Source: Pseudomonadota bacterium (lineage in GTDB: Bacteria; Pseudomonadota; Alphaproteobacteria; Rhodobacterales; Rhodobacteraceae). From it: 62,179 bases of DNA. The notes beneath the pieces are model-generated. The model was not told the origin of the DNA, did no database searches, and was given only the letters and a program-made list of their open reading frames with translations. The stretch is taken from NCBI GenBank assembly GCA_021813365.1, contig JAKALB010000004.1, forward strand, positions 1 through 62,179, given 5' to 3'. Positions 9,006-18,818 of the stretch are shown piece after piece. Position numbers and translations under genes: made by a program. Each line of letters begins with the position of its first letter. Position 1 is the stretch's first letter.

Positions 9006-11033
9006 TCAGAGCGTCACGCCCAGTCGCAGCGCGTCATAGATCGCCGCATGGATGTTGCGCGCCTCGACCGCATCGCCGATGCGGAACAGCTGAAATCCCG
9101 CGCCGGCATCGGGCTGGGGCCGCACGGCGATCAGCGCATCGTAATCCACTGCGCCCTTGTTGGCGGATTGCGGTTTGAGATCGAAATACAGCTGGTCCAG
9201 CGGGATCGTGCCGTGGTTCACCACCACCTGATCGTAATGCGCGGTCTTGCCCAGCGTCATGTAATCGCTGTCGATCCGGGCTTTCAGCCGGTTGCCGTCG
9301 CGCTCGACGCCGGTCAGCCGATAGGTGACGGTGAAGGTCACGTCCTTGTCCTGCATCGCCCGCATGTAGGGCACCAGGTTCATGGCCATCACATCGGGCG
9401 CAAAGCTGCGGTCGGGGGTCATCACCTCGACCCTGGCGCCGGCTTCCGCCAGAAGCTGCGCGGCCTGCAGCGCGGTGTGGTCGCCCGCATCGTCAAACAG
9501 CAGCACATTCGTGCCGGGCTTCACATCGCCCGACAGGACATCCCAGGCCGAGACGGTCAGGTCATTGCCGAAGGACAGGATGTCCTTCTGCGGCAGACCA
9601 CCGGTGGCGATGATCACGACATCAGGCGCCTCGGCCAGCACATCCGCGGCATCGGCCCAGGTGTTGAAGCGGAAGTCGACATCGCGTGCCGCGCATTGCG
9701 CCAGACGCCAGTCGATGATGCCGATCATCTCGGAGCGGCGTTTCTGCCGGGCCAGCAGGCGCACCTGACCGCCGGCCTGAGGCGCGGCCTCGAACACCAC
9801 GACGCGGTGGCCGCGCTCTGCCGCGACTCGGGCGGCTTCCAGCCCGCCCGGGCCGGCGCCGACCACCACGACGGTCTTCCGGCGCGGTGCCGGCGGTATC
9901 ACATGCGGCATCTGTTCTTCCCGGCCCGTCGCCGGGTTGTGGATGCACAGTGCCATGCCGCCCTGATAGATCCGGTCCAGGCAATAGGTCGCGCCCACAC
10001 AGGGCCGGATGTCGGCTTCGCGGCCCTCCACGATCTTGCGCACGATATGCGGATCGGCCATGTGGGCGCGGGTCATGCCCACCATGTCCAGTTGCCCGGT
10101 GGCGACCGCATGTCGCGCCGTGGCCACGTCGGGAATCCGGCTGGCATGGAAGGTGGGCATGCCGACTTCGGCCTTCATCCGGCCCGCGAAATCCAGATGC
10201 GGGGCGCTGCGCATGCCGTGGATCGGGATCACGTCGGTCATTGCCGGATCGGTGTGGATGCGGCCGCGAATGATGTTCAGGAAATCCACCAGGCCTGAAT
10301 CGCGGAACATCCTGCCGATGGCGATGCCGTCTTCGACACTGATGCCGCCCTTTTCGACCTCATCCGCAGTATAGCGCATGCCCAAGAGGAACCTGTCCCC
10401 CACCCGGCTGCGGCAGGCTTTCAGCACCTCCATCGCGAAACGGGCGCGGTTTTCCAGCGACCCGCCCCAGGGCGCTGCAAGCTGGTTGGTGAAGGGCGAC
10501 ATGAACTGGTCCAGCAGATGGCCGTAGCATTCGAATTCGACGCCATCCAGACCCGCGTCCTTCATCCGCTCGCAGGCATCGGCAAAGTCCTGGATCACCC
10601 GTTCGATGTCCCAATCCTCGATCACCTTGGGAAAGGCGCGGTGGCTGGGTTCGCGCCCCGGTCCGGCCGCCAGCACGGGCAGCCAGTCGCCCTTGTCCCA
10701 GCGGGTGCGGCGGCCCAGATGGGTCAACTGGATCATCACCGCCGCTCCGGCCTCGTGGCAGTCGTCGGCGATGCGGCGCATCCAGGGCACAACCTCGTCC
10801 CGATAGGCCAGTATGTTGTTGAACACCGGCGGGCTGTCGCGGCTGACGGCCGCCGAACCGGCCGTCATGACCATGGCAACCCCGGCCCTGGCCCGCTCCA
10901 GATGGTAGAGCCGGTAGCGGTCCTTCGGCATGCCGTCCTCGGGATAGGCCGGTTCGTGACTGGTCGTCATGATCCGGTTGCGCAATGTCAGATGTTTCAA
11001 CTGATAGGGTTGCAGCAGCGGGTCGTTCGACAT
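9006..11033 (-). CDS. NADH:flavin oxidoreductase/FAD-dependent N-demethylase-like (OYE barrel + Fe-S + FAD/NAD domain; DgcA-like)
   Basis: OYE barrel, CVGATYCLDRIYQGGMALCIHNPATGRE cysteine motif, VVVVGAGPGGLEAARVAAERGH Rossmann motif; start placed at MSNDP rather than the longer ORF start. Confidence 0.8.
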   Translation of the reverse strand: MSNDPLLQPYQLKHLTLRNRIMTTSHEPAYPEDGMPKDRYRLYHLERARAGVAMVMTAGSAAVSRDSPPVFNNILAYRDEVVPWMRRIADDCHEAGAAVMIQLTHLGRRTRWDKGDWLPVLAAGPGREPSHRAFPKVIEDWDIERVIQDFADACERMKDAGLDGVEFECYGHLLDQFMSPFTNQLAAPWGGSLENRARFAMEVLKACRSRVGDRFLLGMRYTADEVEKGGISVEDGIAIGRMFRDSGLVDFLNIIRGRIHTDPAMTDVIPIHGMRSAPHLDFAGRMKAEVGMPTFHASRIPDVATARHAVATGQLDMVGMTRAHMADPHIVRKIVEGREADIRPCVGATYCLDRIYQGGMALCIHNPATGREEQMPHVIPPAPRRKTVVVVGAGPGGLEAARVAAERGHRVVVFEAAPQAGGQVRLLARQKRRSEMIGIIDWRLAQCAARDVDFRFNTWADAADVLAEAPDVVIIATGGLPQKDILSFGNDLTVSAWDVLSGDVKPGTNVLLFDDAGDHTALQAAQLLAEAGARVEVMTPDRSFAPDVMAMNLVPYMRAMQDKDVTFTVTYRLTGVERDGNRLKARIDSDYMTLGKTAHYDQVVVNHGTIPLDQLYFDLKPQSANKGAVDYDALIAVRPQPDAGAGFQLFRIGDAVEARNIHAAIYDALRLGVTL

Positions 11034-11070
11034 GATGGGCCTCCGGCGATAGCCCATCCAAACCAGAATC

Positions 11071-11091
11071 GACACAGGTGTCAAGTTTGAC
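11071..11091. promoter_or_regulatory. Two overlapping palindromes (GACAC-AG-GTGTC, GTCAA-GT-TTGAC) in the divergent tetR/oxidoreductase promoter
   Basis: Read directly; minus-strand -35-like TTGACA (79-84) and plus-strand TTGACT (87-92) lie inside them. Confidence 0.55.
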
Positions 11092-11135
11092 TCTGCGGGT
11101 GGACAGGCGCCGGAGGCGCCCCTAGGCTCTGGCCC

Positions 11136-11762
11136 ATGGAACCAGACAAGCAAGACCGTGGCTGGCGCGGATCGGCCGACCTGTGGCTGGATGCGGCCTA
11201 TGAGTTGCTGGTCGAAGGCGGAGTCGAGGCGGTGAAGGTCATGCCGCTGGCCGCCAGGCTGGGCCTTTCGCGAACCTCCTTCTACTGGCACTTCCCGGAT
11301 CGCGAGGCGCTGCTGGCCGGCCTGATTGCGCGGTGGCAGGGTCGAAACACCGGCGTTCTGATCGCTCAGGCCGAGGCGCCCGCTGCCACGATCGCCGAGG
11401 CGATGCTGAACATCATCGACTGCTGGATCACGCCGGAAATGTTCGATTCACGACTGGAATTCGCGATCCGCACCTGGGCGCAGACCGATCCCGCCGTGGC
11501 CCGCGAACAGGCGCAGGCCGACGAGGCACGCATCACCGCCCTGACTGCGCTGTTCCTGCGGTTCCGGTTCGATCCGCGCGAGGCGGAAACCCGGGCGCGG
11601 GCAATCTATCTGACACAGATCGGCTATATCTCGATGCGCACCGAGGAAACGCTGGCACAGCGGCTGCAACGCATTCCGCTCTATGTGAAGGTCTTTGGCG
11701 GCACGGCACCGACCGAGGCCGAGTTGCAGGCCTTTCGCGCCCGCCACGCCGACCGGCTCTAG
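11136..11762 (+). CDS. TetR/AcrR family transcriptional regulator
   Basis: N-terminal HTH (VMPLAARLGLSRTSFYWHFPDREALLAGLI). Confidence 0.88.
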   Translation: MEPDKQDRGWRGSADLWLDAAYELLVEGGVEAVKVMPLAARLGLSRTSFYWHFPDREALLAGLIARWQGRNTGVLIAQAEAPAATIAEAMLNIIDCWITPEMFDSRLEFAIRTWAQTDPAVAREQAQADEARITALTALFLRFRFDPREAETRARAIYLTQIGYISMRTEETLAQRLQRIPLYVKVFGGTAPTEAELQAFRARHADRL

Positions 11763-11765
11763 CGA

Positions 11766-13598
11766 TCACGCACCGGGGTGGTGGCGCCAGCCCATCCGGT
11801 CAAACAGAGGTGCGTAGCGCGCCGAGAGCGCACGGAGAGCGGGGCCATCCAGGCTGTCGTGACAATCCCAGGCCTTGTTGGCCAGACCCAGGATCCGGGG
11901 GGCCAGCATGGGCTCGATCTGCTTGTCCCGGGTGGTGAACTCGGCCCAGAAGCAGCCCTGGACGCCCACGATCCGGTGCGCCACATCCTCGGCGCCTTCG
12001 GGCACTGGCTTCCAGGCCACAACCGCGTCCAGATCGACAAAGGCAGCCCAGGCGGCACCCCAATCCTCGGGCTCGCCGGTGTGGGCCATGTCGAAATACA
12101 CATGCTGGGCCGGGCACATGACAACATCATGCCCGGCCCGCGCCGCCGCCAGGCCCGGGCCCTGCCCCGACCAGGAAAAGATCAGCGCGTTGTTTCCGAT
12201 GCCGCCCTGGCAGCCGCGCGATGCCTCCTCCCAGGCCGCGGTGCGGATACCGTGCCGGCCGACAAACCGCGCCAGGCGCTCCATCGCATAGCCCTGCACG
12301 TCCTCCTGACTGACCAGCCCCATCTGCCGTTTCAGCGTCGCGACCGCCGGGCTCTGCGCCCAGGCACGGGGCGGCAGCTCATCGCCGCCCAGATGCAGCA
12401 TGCCCATCGGGAACAGCCTGCCAATTTCCAGCGAAAGCGGCTCTAACAAGGCCCAGGTCGCTTGCATGGCCGGATTGACGATGTTTCTGGGATAACCCTG
12501 GATCGAGATTTCCTCACGCGGGTCTTCGGCATCGACCAGGCCTTGCACCACGGCATTCAGTCCAAAGCTGTGGGCGGGCACTTCGATTTCGGGCAGAACT
12601 TCGATGTGCAGCTCGCGCGCCCGGCCCAGCACCGCCTGGACATCGGCGCGGCTGTAGCTGCCGCCCGACCGGATGCCGCCACCGAACACGCCCGGAACCG
12701 CACAGCCTTCGCCGCGGAACTCGGTGCCTTGCCACAAGTCCGGACTGGTAACGACCTGCAGGCGGAACGCCTCGTCATCGGCGAAATGCCAATGGAACCG
12801 GTTGAGTTTCACCAGGGCCATCAGATCCAGAAGCCGCAGGATCGTATCGACCTGAAAGTAATGCCGCGCGCAATCCAGATGCTGGCCGCGCCAGGCAAAC
12901 CGCGGCGCGTCGGTGATGCGGCCCAGGGGCAGACGCCCCCCCATCGTCTGCAACAGGGTCATCAGCGTGATCCCGGCGGCGAACCGGCCGCTTGCCGAGC
13001 CGGTTTCCAGCGTGACCCCGGAGTCCGCGATCTGAAGCACATAGGCGCCATCCGAAAGGCCCGGAACGGATCTTTCCCGCAGTGGAAGGCCGGAATCGTC
13101 TCTGAACCGGCCAAAACCCAGCCGTTGCGACAGGCTCTCGATCGCGGCGAAGGCTGCCGGATCACAGGCCAGGCCCGACACTTCGACCGCACCCTCACCC
13201 GGCGCCCAGGCCGAGGGCTGCGGGATCAGCGGCAGACCTTCGAAGGCTGCGACCTCACGGGGCGGAACGTCGGTGAACACGCCTTCGCGCAGGTCCGGCA
13301 GCGCCAGGCATTCCCGGCCGACCCGCAGATAGGCGCCCAGCGGCAGCCAGGCGCGGTTGACCGGGCGATGGCCTTCGGCCTGATATGCCAGAACCAGGTG
13401 ATGCGGCACGCCGGCGGTCAGGTCGGGCAGTTGCACCTCGCCATAACCGGCGAGCTGCCGGATCAGCCTGCCGCCCGACACGACACGCGGCGCCGCCATC
13501 AGCGAAAAGCAGAAGATCGGGGCCGAAAGCGCCGTATCCGATCCGATCTCGCAGTGAATCTCCTCACCTTCGATCCGGGCCTGGAATGTCAGCGTCAT
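11766..13598 (-). CDS. Beta-N-acetylhexosaminidase, GH20, no evident signal peptide
   Basis: LMALVKLNRFHWHFADDEAFRLQV, EVLPEIEVPAHSFG, LHLGGDELPPRAW GH20 motifs. Confidence 0.92.
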   Translation of the reverse strand: MTLTFQARIEGEEIHCEIGSDTALSAPIFCFSLMAAPRVVSGGRLIRQLAGYGEVQLPDLTAGVPHHLVLAYQAEGHRPVNRAWLPLGAYLRVGRECLALPDLREGVFTDVPPREVAAFEGLPLIPQPSAWAPGEGAVEVSGLACDPAAFAAIESLSQRLGFGRFRDDSGLPLRERSVPGLSDGAYVLQIADSGVTLETGSASGRFAAGITLMTLLQTMGGRLPLGRITDAPRFAWRGQHLDCARHYFQVDTILRLLDLMALVKLNRFHWHFADDEAFRLQVVTSPDLWQGTEFRGEGCAVPGVFGGGIRSGGSYSRADVQAVLGRARELHIEVLPEIEVPAHSFGLNAVVQGLVDAEDPREEISIQGYPRNIVNPAMQATWALLEPLSLEIGRLFPMGMLHLGGDELPPRAWAQSPAVATLKRQMGLVSQEDVQGYAMERLARFVGRHGIRTAAWEEASRGCQGGIGNNALIFSWSGQGPGLAAARAGHDVVMCPAQHVYFDMAHTGEPEDWGAAWAAFVDLDAVVAWKPVPEGAEDVAHRIVGVQGCFWAEFTTRDKQIEPMLAPRILGLANKAWDCHDSLDGPALRALSARYAPLFDRMGWRHHPGA

Positions 13599-14356
13599 GG
13601 GGCAGCCTCCTGGCGCAGCTCGGCGACGAAATCGTAGATGTCGGATCGGTAGAGCCCGCGGGTGAACTCGATCGGGCGGCCGGATGGCAGATAGGCGGTC
13701 CGGTCCACGCGCAGGACGGCAGTCCCCTCGCCCAGGTTCAGCAACCGGGCCTCATCACGCCCGATGTTCACCGCATTGATCCGCTGCACGGCGCGGGTCG
13801 GCGCACATCCCGTGGCGCGGAGGATGTCATAGAGCGAGGTCTGCACGGCGTCCGGGTCGGGCAGAATATCCTGGGGCAGTGACGAATATTCCACCGCGAT
13901 CGCCACTCCGTCGGCCGAACGGATCCGGTCCACCCGCGCCACCCGCGCCGCATTGGCCAGGCCCAGCGCCATCTGCTCGTCGGGCGTCGGCAGGAACAGG
14001 CCGCGCCGGATGATCCGGCTGGTCGAGGTCTTGCCGCGGGCGCGCATGTATTCGGTGAAGCTGAGAAGCGCCGACAGCGACTGTTCCATCTTGGCGGGCC
14101 GCGGTTGCACGAAGGTGCCCGCGCCGCGCCGCTGTTCCAGCAACCCCGCCGTCACCAGCTGGGCCACCGCCTGGCGCACCGTCACCCGGCTGACCTGCGC
14201 CAGTTCGGCCAGGTCGCGTTCGGGCGGCAGTTGCGAATCGGCCTCCAGCACCCCCGAGCCGATGGCCGAGGCGATGTGCCGATAAAGCTGGACATAGCGC
14301 GGACCGCGGTTCGGGCGATACCAGCGGTCAGGATGGAACAGGTCGGCGTCGGCCAT
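13595..14356 (-). CDS. GntR family (HutC/UTRA-type) transcriptional regulator
   Basis: N-terminal wHTH (ERDLAELAQVSRVTVRQAVAQLVTAGLLEQRRGAGTFV) plus UTRA-like effector domain; start at MADADLFHPD. Confidence 0.9.
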   Translation of the reverse strand: MADADLFHPDRWYRPNRGPRYVQLYRHIASAIGSGVLEADSQLPPERDLAELAQVSRVTVRQAVAQLVTAGLLEQRRGAGTFVQPRPAKMEQSLSALLSFTEYMRARGKTSTSRIIRRGLFLPTPDEQMALGLANAARVARVDRIRSADGVAIAVEYSSLPQDILPDPDAVQTSLYDILRATGCAPTRAVQRINAVNIGRDEARLLNLGEGTAVLRVDRTAYLPSGRPIEFTRGLYRSDIYDFVAELRQEAAP

Positions 14357-14367
14357 GTGGACCCTTT

Positions 14368-14380
14368 GAATTGGTATTAT
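14368..14380 (+). promoter_or_regulatory. 13-mer GAATTGGTATTAT, copy 1 (gntR leader)
   Basis: Identical 13-mer to 14473-14485; 12 bp upstream of gntR start codon. Confidence 0.55.
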
Positions 14381-14455
14381 TTCTGGGGTCAGGATAGGAC
14401 CACGACAGCGATCAAACCGCTCTTTTCCGACGAAAAGCAAGGGAAAAATGCGGGT

Positions 14456-14485
14456 TTGCGCGGAATCCACATGAATTGGTATTAT
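14456..14485 (+). promoter_or_regulatory. Candidate sigma70 promoter of ABC/amino-sugar operon (TTGCGC-N18-TATTAT), -10 overlapped by 13-mer copy 2 (14473-14485)
   Basis: Spacing and hexamers read directly; a further TTGGTATGGTAT lies at 14509-14520. Confidence 0.45.
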
Positions 14486-14580
14486 ATAGGTAGCAAACCA
14501 GAAAAAACTTGGTATGGTATCGGCAAGAACAGATTCGGCCGCATCGCAGGCCGACGCCAAAGACGACCCAGGGAGAGACC

Positions 14581-15516
14581 ATGTCCGACCAGATGGTGTC
14601 AGACACCGCATCGGCACCGGCCGTCGCGCGCCGGCGCGGGTTGAGCGAGACCTGGTTCGCCTGGCTGCTGATCGCGCCCGCCGTTCTGTTTACCGCCGTG
14701 ATCGTGGCCTGGCCGCTTCTGGAAACCGTCCGGCTGTCCTTCACCGACGCGACGATCAACAGCGAGAGCTGGGTCGGCCTGGCCAATTACCACGAATTGC
14801 TCGGCTCGGCGAAATTCTACGTCGTCGTCGGCCGCACCTTCTTCTGGATGGCGCTTTCGGTGTCGCTGAAGCTGGTGGTCGGGCTGATCGGGGCAAGCCT
14901 TCTGGCCGCCGCCGTCCCCGGCCGCGCGCTGTTCCGGGCGCTGATCATGCCGCCATGGGTGATCCCGATCGCCATCGGCTGCATCGGCTGGCTGTGGCTC
15001 TACAATGGCCAGTTCGGCTTCATCTCGGGCATGGGCCAGCGCCTGGGCCTGCTGGACGGCCCGTTCGAGTTCCTGGCCTACAAGAGATCGGCCTTCTATT
15101 CCGCGATCGTCACCGATGTCTGGGTCGGCACGCCCATGGTGTCGCTGTTCTTCCTTGCTGCCATGCAAGGGGTGAACAGGGATCTTTACGAGGCCGCCTG
15201 GGTCGATGGCGCCGGGCGCTGGTACCGGTTCCGGCGGATCACCATTCCCCAGATCATGCCGACGATCATCTCGATGGCGCTTCTGTCGGCGATCTGGACG
15301 TTCAACAGCTTTGACATCATCTACATCCTGACCCAGGGCGGGCCGCGCGGCGGCACGACGACGATGATCATCGACGCCTACAAGACCGCCTTCGGCAACT
15401 ACAACCTTGGCGAGGGCGCCACGCGTGCCGTGGCCATCGTGGTGCTGCTGGGCCTGTTTTCGCTGGCCTACCTCAACATCCTGAACCGCGTGAACCGGCA
15501 TTACGGGGTGAAATAG
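14581..15516 (+). CDS. Carbohydrate ABC transporter permease (MalF-like)
   Basis: Six TM segments, EAAWVDGAGRWYRFRRITIPQIMPT EAA loop; start MSDQMV preceded by gggagagacc. Confidence 0.9.
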   Translation: MSDQMVSDTASAPAVARRRGLSETWFAWLLIAPAVLFTAVIVAWPLLETVRLSFTDATINSESWVGLANYHELLGSAKFYVVVGRTFFWMALSVSLKLVVGLIGASLLAAAVPGRALFRALIMPPWVIPIAIGCIGWLWLYNGQFGFISGMGQRLGLLDGPFEFLAYKRSAFYSAIVTDVWVGTPMVSLFFLAAMQGVNRDLYEAAWVDGAGRWYRFRRITIPQIMPTIISMALLSAIWTFNSFDIIYILTQGGPRGGTTTMIIDAYKTAFGNYNLGEGATRAVAIVVLLGLFSLAYLNILNRVNRHYGVK

Positions 15517-15517
15517 C

Positions 15518-16363
15518 ATGCGGATGGATCACTATACCCTGCTGCAGAAGATCGGCATCTACCTCGGCATCGGTCTGTTCCTGATGTTCGTGCTGCTGCC
15601 CTTCCTGGAGATGTTCCGCACCAGCCTGTCGCCGATGAGCCACCTGTTCCATGCGCCCTACGAGATCTGGAACAGCGAGATGAGCTTTCAGGCCTACCGC
15701 GACATGTGGGACAAGGTGCCGCTGCTTGGCCGCTACATCTGGAACTCGATCTACATCGCCTCGATGGTGACGGCGCTGTCGATGATCATCATCACCCCGG
15801 CCGCCTATGCCTATGCAAGGCTGGAATTCCCGCTGAAGGCGCTGTCGCTGGGGGCGTTCCTGTCGATCAACATGTTCGCCGGCGCGGTCCTGCTGATCCC
15901 GCTGTACCGGCTGCTGAACAGCCTGCATCTGCTGAACACCTACTGGGCGATGATCATCCCGGGCATCGCCTTCCTGATCCCGACCGGCATCTGGCTGCTG
16001 AAGGGATATCTCGAGAAGATCCCGCGCGAGCTGGAGGAAGCGGCCTATATCGACGGCGCTTCGCGGGTCTACACGCTGCGCCGGGTGGTTCTGCCACTGG
16101 CCGTGCCGGGGCTGATCGTGGTCGGAACCTCGGTCTTCATCGGCGCTTATGCCCAGCAATACCTGTTCGCCATCACCTTCAACCAGGTGAAGGAACTGCA
16201 ACCGCTGCCCGCGGGTCTGAACCAGTTCATCGGCTATCAGTCGGTGGAATGGAACCAGATGATGGCCGCGGCCCTGACCGGGGTTCTGCCGGTCATGGCC
16301 GTGTTCTTCTTCCTGCAGAAATACCTCGTCGCCGGCCTGACCGCCGGGGCGGTGAAAGAGTGA
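15518..16363 (+). CDS. Carbohydrate ABC transporter permease (MalG-like)
   Basis: EEAAYIDGASRVYTLRRVVLPLAVPG EAA loop. Confidence 0.92.
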   Translation: MRMDHYTLLQKIGIYLGIGLFLMFVLLPFLEMFRTSLSPMSHLFHAPYEIWNSEMSFQAYRDMWDKVPLLGRYIWNSIYIASMVTALSMIIITPAAYAYARLEFPLKALSLGAFLSINMFAGAVLLIPLYRLLNSLHLLNTYWAMIIPGIAFLIPTGIWLLKGYLEKIPRELEEAAYIDGASRVYTLRRVVLPLAVPGLIVVGTSVFIGAYAQQYLFAITFNQVKELQPLPAGLNQFIGYQSVEWNQMMAAALTGVLPVMAVFFFLQKYLVAGLTAGAVKE

Positions 16364-16397
16364 CCAATAACATGTACCAACCAAGGGAGACTATGGA

Positions 16398-17618
16398 ATG
16401 AAACATACCAGAACCCTGCTTCTCGCAGCGACCCTTCTGGGCGGCACTGCGGTTGCGGCCGGCGCCACGGAACTGAGCGTGATCCTGTGCGGCGATGCGC
16501 GTCCGGCGGACCAGGCGGTGGTGGACAAGTTCCAGGCCGACAATCCCGACATCAAGGTCAGCATCGAGCAGGTTCCCTGGGGCACCTGCCAGGACAAGGC
16601 GATGACCCTGGCCGCAGCCGGCAACCCGGTGGGCCTGGCCTATATCGGCTCGCGCACCTTGTTGAAGCTGTCCAAGGACGACCTGATCGTTCCGGCCGAA
16701 ATTTCCGCCGACATGGTCGACAAATACCAGCCCGGCGTTCTGAAGACCGTGTCTTCGGGTGGCAAGTACTGGGGCTATCCGCACGCCTTCTCGACCAAGG
16801 CGCTCTACATCAACTGCGACCTCGTGACCAAGGCCGGCATGGAGTGCAAGGCGCCGGAGACCTGGGCCGACATGATCGCCATGGCCAAGGCGATCAAGGA
16901 GAAGGACGGCGTCGCGGGCATCGGCATCGCGGGCAAGGACTTCGACAACACGATGCACATGTTCCTCGATTTCCTCTACTCGAACGGCGGCAGCGTGCTC
17001 AATGCCGACACCGGCGAGGTGACGCTGGACAGCCCGCAGACCCGCGAAACCCTGCAGATGTATGCCGACATCCTGCCCTATGCCGAAGAAGGCCCGACCG
17101 CCTGGGAACGCGACCAGATGAAGGATCTGTTCAACGACCAGAAGCTGGGCATGTACGTGTCGGGCCCCTGGGCGCGCGGCCAGTCGAAGGACGCGGTTCC
17201 GAACATGCTGGTGGCCCCGGTGCCGCACGGCCCGTCGGGCGCCTCCGGCACGATTCTGATCACCGACTCGCTGGCGGTGTTCAAGCAGAAGGACCCGGCC
17301 GTGCAGGCTGCGGCGCAGAAGCTGGCCGCCGCGATGTCCTCGGGCGATGCGCAGTATGATCTCGACAGCTCCTGGGGCCTGACGCCGATCTTCCAGTATG
17401 AAAAGCTGGGCGTCGAAAAGCCCTACTACATGGACGACCCGTTCTGGGCGATCTTCGTGAACGGCATCTCGACCGGCGGACCCGAGCCGATGGTCACCGA
17501 CTTCAAGTCGCTGCAGGGCGTGTTCACCGCGATGATCCAGGGCGTGATGCTGGGCGAAGGCGGCTCGGTGGACGAGCTGGTGACGCAGGCTGCGGCCGAT
17601 CTGGCCGAAGTGAAGTAA
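16398..17618 (+). CDS. Carbohydrate ABC transporter substrate-binding protein
   Basis: Signal peptide and SBP fold; between permease and ATPase genes. Confidence 0.92.
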   Translation: MKHTRTLLLAATLLGGTAVAAGATELSVILCGDARPADQAVVDKFQADNPDIKVSIEQVPWGTCQDKAMTLAAAGNPVGLAYIGSRTLLKLSKDDLIVPAEISADMVDKYQPGVLKTVSSGGKYWGYPHAFSTKALYINCDLVTKAGMECKAPETWADMIAMAKAIKEKDGVAGIGIAGKDFDNTMHMFLDFLYSNGGSVLNADTGEVTLDSPQTRETLQMYADILPYAEEGPTAWERDQMKDLFNDQKLGMYVSGPWARGQSKDAVPNMLVAPVPHGPSGASGTILITDSLAVFKQKDPAVQAAAQKLAAAMSSGDAQYDLDSSWGLTPIFQYEKLGVEKPYYMDDPFWAIFVNGISTGGPEPMVTDFKSLQGVFTAMIQGVMLGEGGSVDELVTQAAADLAEVK

Positions 17619-17629
17619 CCGGTCGGCGA

Positions 17630-17651
17630 CGGGCGGCCCCAGGGTCGCCCG
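17630..17651 (+). terminator. Strong intergenic hairpin (attenuator or mRNA stabiliser) between SBP and ATPase genes
   Basis: CGGGCGGCCC ca GGGTCGCCCG, 10-bp arms with one G-U; no clear U-tract. Confidence 0.55.
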
Positions 17652-17695
17652 CCTTCCCCCTCGCCCCTCTTCGTTCATTGACTGCCGAGGAATCC

Positions 17696-18793
<1,098 letters not shown>

Positions 18794-18818
18794 CGGGCCT
18801 TCTGAAGGAGAGTTTGCA

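Noticed and set aside
8148-10298. 716-aa plus-strand ORF across motB and the oxidoreductase
   Set aside because: Crosses two unrelated minus-strand genes; composition is that of antisense GC-rich DNA.
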